22,473 nt of DNA from an uncultured Helicobacter sp. (lineage in GTDB: Bacteria; Campylobacterota; Campylobacteria; Campylobacterales; Helicobacteraceae): assembly GCF_937906905.1 (NCBI RefSeq), contig NZ_CALERY010000015.1:1-22473 (forward strand), in the 5' to 3' direction. Under the pieces are notes generated by a model. It was not told the DNA's origin and did not search any database. It worked only from the letters and a program-made list of their open reading frames with translations. The translations under genes and the position numbers were made by a program. Each line of letters opens with the position of its first letter. Within the stretch, counting starts at the first letter, position 1. Positions 1-7,291 of this stretch are shown here, piece after piece.

Positions 1-1865
1 CTCCCTCCATCTCTCATTGCCCTTTCTTGGTTTGCACTCTGTCTTCAATAAACAAACAAACAAACAAACATTAAAAAAAAGCGGGGGGGGGGGGGGAACT
101 ATCTTTAAAGCAGACCTACACCCTCTCTGCTAAAACACTCCTTATCATCGGCATTATCTTTAATCTCTGCCTACTTGGTATCTTTAAATACACGGACTTT
201 TTCTTAGAGAATTTCAATCTTTTCACCAAGCTTTTAGCCTTAGACTTTACTATCCCATTGCCGCATATTCTTCTGCCTTTAGCCTTATCGTTTGTAACCT
301 TTCAGCAAATCGCGTTTTTAGTGGATTGTTATAGGCAAGCCACAGACAGAGCAGAATCTAACAATCCAACACAAGAAATCCCAGATGTCAATTTCTTAGA
401 CTACTGCCTTTTCATCACCTTCTTCCCTCAGCTCATTGCTGGACCTATTGTGCATCATAGAGAGATGATGCCGCAATTTCATGCGATGAACAGGAGGGAT
501 TCAGTATCGGGTGAGCCCTTGTCATTGCGAGGCGATGCAATCGCCGAAGCAATCCACACAAAGACACAAAAGCTAGATTCTAGTATGGATTCTAAAGAAA
601 CATCGGCTAACGCCGAGCGGTGTCCCTTGTTTTGCCACGCGGACAAGTCCGCTCGCAATGACACAAATCTAAGCAAGTCAGCAAAGGATTCTAGGATTTG
701 CAATGAGAAATCGGGGCTTTCAAGCGATTGGCAAGGGAGTTACCTAAGCGGTAATGACCGCAGACAATCGTGCAGAATCGCCGATTTATCGCGCAAAGCC
801 GAATCCACCAAAAAAGCTGAATCGCTCCATATCATAAATTGGGAATACATTGCTAAAGGACTCTTCATCTTCTCCATCGGCTTGTTTAAAAAAGTCGTCA
901 TCGCCGATAGTTTTGCCAAGTGGGCAAATGCTGGATTTAGTGCGGTGGAGAGTGGGAGTGTGCTAAATCTCCTAGAGTCATGGGCGACAAGCTTAAGCTA
1001 TACCTTTCAACTCTACTTCGATTTTAGCGGCTATTGTGATATGGCGATAGGATTAGGGCTGCTTTTTGGCATTGTGCTACCGCTAAACTTCAGCTCGCCT
1101 TATAAATCGCGCAATATCGCGGAGTTTTGGAGAAAGTGGCATATCACTCTAGGGAGGTTTTTAAAAGAGTATCTTTATATCCCATTAGGGGGTAATCAAA
1201 ATATTAAACGCGTTGTCTCTAAAAATGGCGAGCCTGCAATACAGAAAAAAGAATCGTGGTTTAATAACCTACTTACTTTAAGAAATCTTTTTATCGTGGC
1301 GTTTTTAAGCGGAGTATGGCATGGCGCTGGCTGGGGCTTTGTGCTATGGGGGAGCTTGCACGGGCTAGCGATGGTGGGACATAGAGCCTATATGTTTATG
1401 CTAGATTGGGCGCAGCAATCAAGCCAGCGTGCAAAAATATTTGTGCAAACACTTCTAGAATCTAAACTCTATATCGTGCTTTGCTGGTTTCTTACTTTCA
1501 ACTTTGTCAATATCGCTTGGGTGTTTTTCCGCGCGGAGAATCTACAAGGCGCGCTAAATCTGCTTAAAGGAATGTTTTTTGGCTCTTTGGTGCTACCTAA
1601 AAGTCTAGAATCTAGGCTTGGGGAAGTGGTAAATCTCTCATTTGGTCTATGGCTTGAAGGGATTAAAGGGGATTTTACGATAGTGGTGTGGATTCTAGGG
1701 GCATTTGCGCTGTGTCTTGTGTGTAGGAATAGTGTGGAGATGACAGATTCGCTAGCCAAGCGTGTCAATGCCAAAATGCTGCTTGCTGGCTGCTTGTTTG
1801 CCTATGCGCTTATAGTGATTGCAGGTAGCTCCTATACGCCGAAGTTTTTGTATTTCAATTTCTAG
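1..1865 (+). CDS. MBOAT-family O-acyltransferase (AlgI-like), 5' partial, phase-OFF
   Basis: Membrane-bound O-acyltransferase that would pass acyl groups, often acetyl, across the inner membrane to an exported polysaccharide. The conserved frame is open from 75; the first usable start codon in it is a TTG at 258, deep inside a membrane segment, so that is not the real start. Family signatures, numbered from the 258 codon: the PLPHILLPLALSF..FQQ segment at 2-18, SFQLYFDFSGY-like region near 250-259, WRKWHITLGRFL near 291-302, YIPLGG near 307-312, and GVWHGAGWGF with the probable catalytic His at 355, followed by His 368. Residues about 77-190 (486-827) are a Ser/Asp-rich insert built from palindromic repeats and absent from typical AlgI proteins. 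The frame is broken at the G14 tract. The SGNH gene follows after 9 bases, suggesting one transcript. The substrate cannot be read from the sequence. Confidence 0.85.
50..69 (+). repeat. (AAAC)5 tetranucleotide microsatellite
   Basis: Five perfect AAAC units lie 13 bases before a G14 tract, in the 5' part of the MBOAT reading frame. A gain or loss of one unit changes the frame by one base, so the tract can work as a translational switch. Tetranucleotide repeats of this kind are known contingency-locus switches in host-adapted bacteria. Whether this short one actually varies is not known. Confidence 0.85.
83..96 (+). repeat. G14 homopolymer tract (phase-variation switch)
   Basis: Fourteen consecutive G lie inside the MBOAT gene. 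Downstream, the conserved MBOAT frame reads straight through the tract. Upstream that same frame meets TAA at 72-74, so with 14 G the protein cannot be made full length. A tract of 13 or 16 G would join the frame that is open from position 2. Long poly-G tracts in 5' coding regions are the classic Helicobacter/Campylobacter slipped-strand switch. Confidence 0.9.
521..557 (+). repeat. GTCATTGCGAG...GCAATCCAC hairpin element, copy 1
   Basis: Fixed ends GTCATTGCGAG and GCAATCCAC flank a short stem-loop: GGCGAT at 531-536, GCA loop, ATCGCC at 540-545. It lies in frame within the MBOAT insert. Three other copies in the window (633-662 inverted, 18750-18784, 21746-21787) share the ends but have different stems. 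I recall similar short palindromes dispersed in unrelated bacteria. Confidence 0.75.
633..662 (-). repeat. GTCATTGCGAG hairpin element, copy 2 (inverted, one end diverged)
   Basis: On the minus strand this starts with GTCATTGCGAG (662-652), then a GCGGAC/GTCCGC stem with a 2-base loop (639-652), then GTGGC. The distal GCAATCC end is diverged to GGCAAAAC. It lies 76 bases from copy 1 in opposite orientation, still within the MBOAT reading frame. Confidence 0.65.
686..806 (+). repeat. 121-bp palindromic element, copy 1 (inside MBOAT)
   Basis: Imperfect terminal inverted repeats begin GGATTCTAGGATTTGC at the left and finish GCGCAAAGCCGAATCC at the right. An outer stem pairs 725-730 with 765-770, and an inner stem pairs 740-744 (TTACC) with 750-754 (GGTAA) round a 5-base loop. 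Copy 2 at 5801-5921 has exactly the same length and the same pairing positions but different paired bases. It is translated in frame as part of the MBOAT protein. Confidence 0.85.
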
Positions 1866-1874
1866 GAGGGAGTG

Positions 1875-3065
1875 ATGAAGCAAAATCCACAAAACATAAA
1901 AGAGCTAAAGCTCGGTTTAGCACTGCATGTGGGCGAGGATTGCGGGTTTGGGATAAAGCAGGTGTGGGTGTTTGCGCTGGCGGTGATTGCGGGCGTGGCT
2001 TTGTATATAGGGGCATGTCTAGCGCTCACGCACTGGAGTGATAGGGTGTTTTTAAGCAATGCCGAGCCATGGGTGCGCGATATCTATATGGTAAAAGATG
2101 CTATAAACGAAATCCCCACCTCCAAGCAGCGTGTGCTCGTCTTTGGCGGGTCGAACAATCTCTTTGGCTTTAATGGCGCGATGATTGAGGCAAACGCCAA
2201 TGTGCGCTTTATCAACTACGGCACGCATGGCGGACTGCCTATAAACTACCATATCGATAGGATTATGCAGCATGCTAAGCGCGGAGATGTGCTGGTCTTC
2301 TCCCCGACATTTGATGCCTATGGTAGCAGCGCACCAATTGGCGACTACTGGTATATCCACAATATGCTCTCATGGCAAAAAGACTATCGCAAATATATCA
2401 CCCTATCTCAAGAGCTCAAAAGCTACATGGCAAATGATATCATCAAGTCGATACGCTGGCTACTGCGCAAGGGCGTGAGCGAAGAGGAGGTGCGGGAGTT
2501 TATTGAGAGAAACATGGCTGCGCATGGTAGGGATTCTAAAGCGCTAGATTCTAGGGCGGAATCTAGCGCTTTAGAGGGAGTGGATTTTGAAGATATGGAT
2601 TCTAGCGGACTTATTTTCACGCCCTGCCAAAATCCACACTACATAGACTATGGCTATAAGTCAATCGATATGTATGGCGACTTTTGTGGGCAAAGTGGCT
2701 CGCACATGCTAAATGCGACGAATGATTATTTTGATGGGGATATGAAAGTCTCGGCATTTTTTGTGCAGGAGTTCGCGCGGCTGCGCGAGTTTGCACAGGC
2801 AAATGACATGCGCCTCTATCTCATCTATCCACCCACCATGGAAAACCCATCTTTTAGCCTCAAAGACCCAAAGACCATGGAGAAAATCGACAATCTCGCC
2901 GCACAGCTTGCCGCACAAGGCATAGAGATCGTGGGGGATTTTCGCGATTTTCACTTTGAGCGTAAGTTTTTCTACGATACGGGCTACCACCTAAACACAC
3001 AAGGCGTGCAGCTACGAAGCGCAGCATTTATCAAGCTCTTGCATGCACTGGGGATTGGGGACTAG
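1875..3065 (+). CDS. SGNH/AlgJ-like membrane-anchored acyltransferase partner
   Basis: Probable periplasmic SGNH-fold protein that works with the upstream MBOAT to place an acyl group on a surface glycan, as AlgJ/AlgX do with AlgI or DltD with DltB. A single membrane anchor lies at about 28-51. A GDSL-like block GGSNNLFGF follows, with a possible nucleophile Ser93, and the C-terminus has DTGYHLN with Asp368 and His372 in the DxxxH arrangement of an SGNH catalytic pair. The start is taken as ATG 1875 because GGAGGG ends 4 bases before it; the GTG at 1872 is too close. A short Ser/Asp-rich insert near residues 218-240 contains a long perfect hairpin. Overall sequence similarity to named families is weak, so the exact activity is an inference from the folds and the neighbour. 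Confidence 0.7.
   Translation: MKQNPQNIKELKLGLALHVGEDCGFGIKQVWVFALAVIAGVALYIGACLALTHWSDRVFLSNAEPWVRDIYMVKDAINEIPTSKQRVLVFGGSNNLFGFNGAMIEANANVRFINYGTHGGLPINYHIDRIMQHAKRGDVLVFSPTFDAYGSSAPIGDYWYIHNMLSWQKDYRKYITLSQELKSYMANDIIKSIRWLLRKGVSEEEVREFIERNMAAHGRDSKALDSRAESSALEGVDFEDMDSSGLIFTPCQNPHYIDYGYKSIDMYGDFCGQSGSHMLNATNDYFDGDMKVSAFFVQEFARLREFAQANDMRLYLIYPPTMENPSFSLKDPKTMEKIDNLAAQLAAQGIEIVGDFRDFHFERKFFYDTGYHLNTQGVQLRSAAFIKLLHALGIGD
2535..2575. repeat. 17-bp perfect inverted repeat with 7-base loop inside a CDS
   Basis: TCTAAAGCGCTAGATTC at 2535-2551 is the exact reverse complement of GAATCTAGCGCTTTAGA at 2559-2575. It encodes a Ser/Ala/Glu-rich stretch of the SGNH-like protein where an insertion relative to the fold is likely. 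Each arm contains the GATTC/GAATC core that is over-represented across the window. Confidence 0.85.
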
Positions 3066-3140
3066 AATCCTCCCAAATCCATGCCGCAAAATCCACCTAG
3101 TAAGTCAAAGTAAGTCAATCGCCTAAAGCTTCTTACCAAA

Positions 3141-3172
3141 GCACTTAGATAGACACAATGAGCCCTAAGTGC
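3141..3172. terminator. Possible terminator hairpin between convergent genes
   Basis: GCACTTAG (3141-3148) and CTAAGTGC (3165-3172) form an 8-bp stem with a 16-base loop, placed between the 3' ends of the SGNH gene and the chemotaxis receptor gene. There is no strong U run on either side, so it is weak as an intrinsic terminator. Position is the main support. Confidence 0.4.
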
Positions 3173-3173
3173 C

Positions 3174-4766
3174 TTATGTTTTAAATGTCGATATCCCGCA
3201 ATCAAGCTCTTTTGTCTTGATTTCCGTGCTTTTGACGATAGATTCTACTTCGTTGCCAAGCTCTTTGGTGCGCGAGGAGAGATCTACGATTTGATTCATT
3301 TTCTCGCTTAGGTTTTTGATTTTCACAAACACCTCGTTATTTTTCGTTGCGATGTCATTGGATGAGCATAGTGTGGCTTCAAGCAGGGATTTTGTCTCGT
3401 GTGCATTGTTGATAAGCTCATTTGCCAGCTCGGCGACTTGCTCGGCTTCTTGCGCAGTGGTTTGGATCTCTTGTCCTACTTCTTGTATGCTCTGCACGCT
3501 GGCGTTTGTCATCGCAGAGATTTCGTTGAGCGATTTTTGTGTGCGTTCAGCTAGCTTACGCACTTCATCTGCCACGACGGCAAACCCTCGCCCATGCTCG
3601 CCTGCGCGCGCTGCTTCAATAGCGGCATTAAGCGCTAGGAGATTGGTTTGATCAGCGATATCTGCGATAAACGAAAGTGTTTGGCGCGTTTGATTGGCAT
3701 TTTCTATAAGCACCTTGGAGCTTTCAAAAATCTGTTGATGATCTTGGCTAGATTTTTGCATTTTGCTTGCGACATCTTCGAGATTTTTTATAAACTCATC
3801 AAGTGCATTTTGCGTGCCTAGCACATTTTTGATCATCATATCCACATCGTCTTTCACGCCTTGAGTCTGGCTGGCAATGTCTTTAGAAAATGTGTTGATT
3901 GAGTCAATATGGGCGACTTGTATGGCGGAGTTTTTGGAGAGTTCAAGCGAGATTTCGTTGAGATTGTTTATCGTCTGGAGATTCTCGGTGGAGACATTTT
4001 TGGCGATTTGTATGGTGTTTTGGATTTTTTCTATAAAGCGATTGAAAAATGACGAAGTGATCCCTACTTCATCTTGGCGTTTTATGGCTATGCGCTTGGT
4101 GAGATCGCCCTCTTTGGTGCTGGTAAGATCCTGCGCCATGGATCGCAGGGAGCCAAGCGGACGGATCAGCTCGCGATCAAAAAACACCCAAAGCCCACCG
4201 ATTGCTATCAGGCAAGCCAAAATCGTCGTCCCAATCACCCAATACATACTTTTGCTAATCCCCTCATGCAGTTCTGTGAGCGAGATTTTCAGCTCCATGA
4301 CACCTAGGACATCGTCCTTTTGCGCATTGGCGTGGCACATGAGGCAGCTATCTTGGGCGATGAGAGGCTCATAGAGCATTGCAATGTGTGTATCTCCCTC
4401 TTGTGTGCGCTCAAATATGGGCTGCTTGGTATCAAGGACATTTTGCACGATTGCTGTTGGGATAAGTGGCTCTTGGATAGCAAATAGCTCCACTACGCTT
4501 GAGGATTGGTAGATTTTGACATCTTCCACACCCGGGATACTTTTAGAGTCCTCCACACTGGCGTTAATCGCGTCTCGAGAGCCGATATTCATACCTGCGC
4601 GGATTGTGTAGAAAATCGATTGACTAAGCATATTTGCAGTGCGAGTGGATTCTTGTGTGGCAAGGCTATTGAAATTGCTACGCAATAGCGCGATAAGCCC
4701 CAGCACCCCAACGATAAAAAACACAACCAATGTGAAAATCATTTTCGCACGAAATGTCTTTAGCAC
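3174..4766 (-). CDS. Methyl-accepting chemotaxis protein with periplasmic CXXCH motif
   Basis: Transmembrane chemoreceptor of 530 residues. TM1 is at about 9-28, a periplasmic sensor domain at about 29-173, TM2 at about 174-196, then HAMP and a cytoplasmic signalling domain with the hairpin tip motif (IADQTNLLALNAAIEAARAG). It should control CheA and swimming. The sensor carries CLMCH (Cys141, Cys144, His145) just before GVMELKISL. This is the layout of periplasmic sensors that bind c-type haem, suggesting redox, oxygen or nitric-oxide sensing; haem attachment is inferred. The start is GTG 4766, because AAAGGAG lies 5 bases upstream; an upstream TTG at 4784 precedes that ribosome site. It follows glmU by 35 bases, likely as the last gene of the fbp-thyX-glmU cluster. 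There is no C-terminal CheR-tethering pentapeptide. Confidence 0.9.
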   Translation of the reverse strand: MLKTFRAKMIFTLVVFFIVGVLGLIALLRSNFNSLATQESTRTANMLSQSIFYTIRAGMNIGSRDAINASVEDSKSIPGVEDVKIYQSSSVVELFAIQEPLIPTAIVQNVLDTKQPIFERTQEGDTHIAMLYEPLIAQDSCLMCHANAQKDDVLGVMELKISLTELHEGISKSMYWVIGTTILACLIAIGGLWVFFDRELIRPLGSLRSMAQDLTSTKEGDLTKRIAIKRQDEVGITSSFFNRFIEKIQNTIQIAKNVSTENLQTINNLNEISLELSKNSAIQVAHIDSINTFSKDIASQTQGVKDDVDMMIKNVLGTQNALDEFIKNLEDVASKMQKSSQDHQQIFESSKVLIENANQTRQTLSFIADIADQTNLLALNAAIEAARAGEHGRGFAVVADEVRKLAERTQKSLNEISAMTNASVQSIQEVGQEIQTTAQEAEQVAELANELINNAHETKSLLEATLCSSNDIATKNNEVFVKIKNLSEKMNQIVDLSSRTKELGNEVESIVKSTEIKTKELDCGISTFKT

Positions 4767-4801
4767 GGATACTCCTTTCCCCAAGTAGAGCTAGATATAG
4801 C

Positions 4802-6559
4802 CTAATCGCGCGACTTGCCAAAAAATCGAAAGAAAAAGCCTGCGATGTTTTTTTGCTTCACACGCGAGATAGCTAGCTCTCCACTAGCGACCTTATCGGT
4901 GATTGTGCTGCCAGCAGCGATGATAGAGTGAGATTCTATGTTGCAAGGTGCGATGAGCTGGGAATCGCTGCCGATGAAGACATGCTCGCCCACATGTGTT
5001 TTGTGCTTGGATTTGCCATCGTAGTTGCAAGTGATCACGCCCGCACCCACATTGCTCCCAGACCCTATCTCACAATCCCCAAGATAGCTCAAATGCCCCG
5101 CTTTCACGCCCTCTAAATGCGCAGATTTTGTCTCTACAAAGTTGCCGATGTGTGTGTGGGAGATGTGTGATTTGGGACGGATATGCGCCATAGGACCGAT
5201 GTCGCTATGTGCTATTACACTATCTTCTACCACGCTACCAGCTTTGATGTGGGAGTGCTTGATAGTGCTTCTGCCGCAAATGCGGACATTATTTTCTATC
5301 TCACATTCTCCTTCAAACTCCACCCATTCCTCTAGGTAAATACTCTCTGGCAGCCGCATAATCACGCCTTGATCCATCGCCCTTCGCCTAAGCTCTTGTA
5401 AGCGGATCGCTTCTGCTTGGGCTAGCTCGCTTTTAGAATTGACGCCCATAAACTCGCGCGCATTGCCATAAAATGGCGCGATTAGTGTGTTGGGCGTTGG
5501 CTTTGAGCGACAAATCGTGGATTCTGCGGCGGGGGCTTGCTCATTTACGCCTAGTAAAATCCCTTCGCCCCCGCCTTGAAAGCCACAATTTCTCATCTCA
5601 AATCCTTCCGCCTGCGGCGTGGCTACATTTTGAGCATTTTGGGCGAAGCTCCTAGAATCCTTTGCTGGCTCGTGTAGTGTGGCGGTGTCAAAAGTGGATT
5701 CTAGTTGAAGTTGCTCGCGGCAGGATTTTTTACGCCCAGCCTGTTTGTCTTCTTCTAGGATTTTAGGAATTGCGCTTGTTTGTTTATCCATCTCGGGGCA
5801 GGATTCTAGGATTTGCGATGAGAAATCTTTGCTTTGCGAGCGCGCGCAAGGGCGCATACTTGGCGTATGTAACCGCCGCGCGTGCGATGCAATCAAAGAT
5901 TTATCGCGCAAAGCCGAATCCCCACTCCTAGCTAGCGCGATAATGTCGGTTAGATAGTATTCCCTCTGCGCATTATCATTGCTAAGTCTAGGCAGGCTGC
6001 GCTCTAGCAGCTCTCTATCAAAGCCATAGATTCCGGCATTGACAAGGTTTATGGCTTTTTGCGCTTGGTTGCAGTCTTTTTCCTCGATGATTTGCGTGAT
6101 TTGCCCGCTAGGATCCACTAGCACACGCCCATAGCCGCTAGGATTCTCCAGCGTGATCGTGCTAACGACAATTGGGGCTTGCGTGTGGGCGATTGCGGCG
6201 ATGGATTCTGGGCTGATTAGAGGCATATCGCCATTTAGCACCACAAGCCGATCGTGTGCAAGATCGATAAGCTTCCCGCTAGAGTCCATTAGCGCGCCAC
6301 CAGTGCCGGGGAAATTTTGGCAATCTTGGGTGTGCAACGAGATGGATTCTAGCTTGTCCCCAAAATACTCGCACAAATGCGCTTCTATGACTTCTTTTTG
6401 ATGATATAGCACGATATGCACATCATCGCTTACTTGTAATGCCGCTTCGGTAATGCGCACTATCATCGACTTGCCACAAATCCTATGCAAAACCTTTGGC
6501 TTGGGGGATTTCATTCTGCTGCCAACCCCTGCTGCTAAAATCACGACTGAAAACTTCAT
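4802..6559 (-). CDS. glmU: Bifunctional GlmU (UDP-GlcNAc synthesis) with a ~144-residue insertion
   Basis: Acetylates glucosamine-1-phosphate and then uridylylates it to UDP-GlcNAc, the precursor of peptidoglycan and lipid A. The N-terminal uridylyltransferase has LAAGVGSRMKSPKPKVLH (8-25), NGDMPLI and NPSGYGRVL. The C-terminal left-handed beta-helix acetyltransferase has GVNSKSELAQAE, HIRPKSHI, GNFVETKSAHL, NVGAGVITCNYDG and GSDSQLIAP. ATG 6559 is chosen because AAGGAG lies 5 bases upstream; GTG 6565 overlaps that site. The protein is 585 residues against roughly 430-460 for the family. The excess is one block, residues about 214-357 (5489-5920), between YYLTDIIALARSG and the conserved FYGNAREFMGVNS. 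It is low-complexity and made of palindromic repeats, including an inverted copy of the 121-bp element. Both catalytic domains look intact, and the gene should be essential. Confidence 0.95.
   Translation of the reverse strand: MKFSVVILAAGVGSRMKSPKPKVLHRICGKSMIVRITEAALQVSDDVHIVLYHQKEVIEAHLCEYFGDKLESISLHTQDCQNFPGTGGALMDSSGKLIDLAHDRLVVLNGDMPLISPESIAAIAHTQAPIVVSTITLENPSGYGRVLVDPSGQITQIIEEKDCNQAQKAINLVNAGIYGFDRELLERSLPRLSNDNAQREYYLTDIIALARSGDSALRDKSLIASHARRLHTPSMRPCARSQSKDFSSQILESCPEMDKQTSAIPKILEEDKQAGRKKSCREQLQLESTFDTATLHEPAKDSRSFAQNAQNVATPQAEGFEMRNCGFQGGGEGILLGVNEQAPAAESTICRSKPTPNTLIAPFYGNAREFMGVNSKSELAQAEAIRLQELRRRAMDQGVIMRLPESIYLEEWVEFEGECEIENNVRICGRSTIKHSHIKAGSVVEDSVIAHSDIGPMAHIRPKSHISHTHIGNFVETKSAHLEGVKAGHLSYLGDCEIGSGSNVGAGVITCNYDGKSKHKTHVGEHVFIGSDSQLIAPCNIESHSIIAAGSTITDKVASGELAISRVKQKNIAGFFFRFFGKSRD
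5528..5575. repeat. 9-bp GC-rich inverted repeat in the glmU insertion
   Basis: GGCGGGGGC (5528-5536) and GCCCCCGCC (5567-5575) are perfect inverted arms 30 bases apart, inside the non-conserved part of glmU. A second small palindrome (AGCCAC...GTGGCT enclosing CCGCCTGCGG) follows near 5580-5625. The insertion therefore looks like several adjacent palindromic units. Confidence 0.65.
5801..5921 (+). repeat. 121-bp palindromic element, copy 2 (antisense within glmU)
   Basis: Same ends as 686-806: the left end differs at one base in 27 and the right end is identical over 24. Total length is the same. The paired segments are 5840-5845 with 5880-5885 and 5855-5859 (CATAC) with 5865-5869 (GTATG). 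The element runs opposite to glmU yet stays open in the glmU frame. In the + orientation it would encode a peptide similar to that from copy 1 (DSRIC-EKS ... DLSRKAES). Confidence 0.85.
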
Positions 6560-6598
6560 TATCACTCCTTGATCTGGATTCTAGGCGGCTTTGTGGAT

Positions 6599-7225
6599 TT
6601 AGATACTAGATTCTCCCATGCACTTTTCAAACAAATACCTATGCTCCACTGGTAGGGCGTTATAAATCGCATGTGCAAGCTCCTGGATCTCCCAGAGTGC
6701 GCGCTTGTCGCTACGCAGCGAGAGAAAATTTTGCAAGCTTCGTGCATTGATACTCCAGGTAAGCTCTGTGAGATAGCACTCTGGCATAGCGTATTTTGCC
6801 ATGTCGTTTGTAGTATCAGGATCAAGCAGCAAGGCTTGGAGATTTTGTAGGGCTTGGTGGCTGGCGCGATTGACCTTGTCGTTGGCTGTGAGTTTGATAA
6901 ATTGGCTGGCAGAATCTAGCGTGCTAATATCCGCGCGCTTTAGCTCTGCGAGTGTGTATCTGCTAGATTTCACAGAGTAGGAAGCCATGCGGTGGCGCGC
7001 GAGCTCTTGGAGACATGCTCTAGATATGCCTTGTATAAAAAATGTATAGTTTAAATGCTCCAAAGTAGAAGCATGCTTGAATATATTCCCCACGCGATTG
7101 ATAAGCTCTCTATCTTTCTCGCCACCTTGATCGCTTTTATCGTGGCTATCCCAGCAGGTGCGTATGGCATGCGAGCAGACTTCTAGGGGGGTGTGGTGGA
7201 GGAGAGTGATTTGTGGTTGTGGCAT
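6599..7225 (-). CDS. thyX: FAD-dependent thymidylate synthase ThyX
   Basis: Makes dTMP from dUMP with methylene-tetrahydrofolate, NADPH and FAD, replacing ThyA. The signature RHRxxSxxxxSxRY is present at 77-90 (Arg77, His78, Arg79, Ser88 nucleophile position), and the conserved NARSLQNFLSLR block lies towards the C-terminus. At 208 residues it is a usual length. ATG 7225 has AAGGAG about 8 bases upstream. The gene lies 66 bases after fbp and 39 before glmU on the same strand, so it is probably co-transcribed. No insertion is seen, unlike in both neighbours. Confidence 0.95.
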   Translation of the reverse strand: MPQPQITLLHHTPLEVCSHAIRTCWDSHDKSDQGGEKDRELINRVGNIFKHASTLEHLNYTFFIQGISRACLQELARHRMASYSVKSSRYTLAELKRADISTLDSASQFIKLTANDKVNRASHQALQNLQALLLDPDTTNDMAKYAMPECYLTELTWSINARSLQNFLSLRSDKRALWEIQELAHAIYNALPVEHRYLFEKCMGESSI

Positions 7226-7291
7226 TGGGGGACTCCTTTGGATTCTTTGGTGATTTATGGATTGGACTGGTGTGTTGGATTCTCTTGGGAT

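Noticed and set aside
258..300. TTG 258 as the true start of the MBOAT protein
   Set aside because: The conserved frame continues upstream for more than 50 codons with clear membrane and MBOAT-like sequence (KTLLIIGIIFNLCLLGIFKY) up to the G tract.
5745..5957. Open frame on + strand inside glmU resembling part of the MBOAT protein
   Set aside because: It is the sense reading of the 121-bp element and lies antisense to glmU. There is no ribosome site or separate gene; the similarity comes from the shared repeat.
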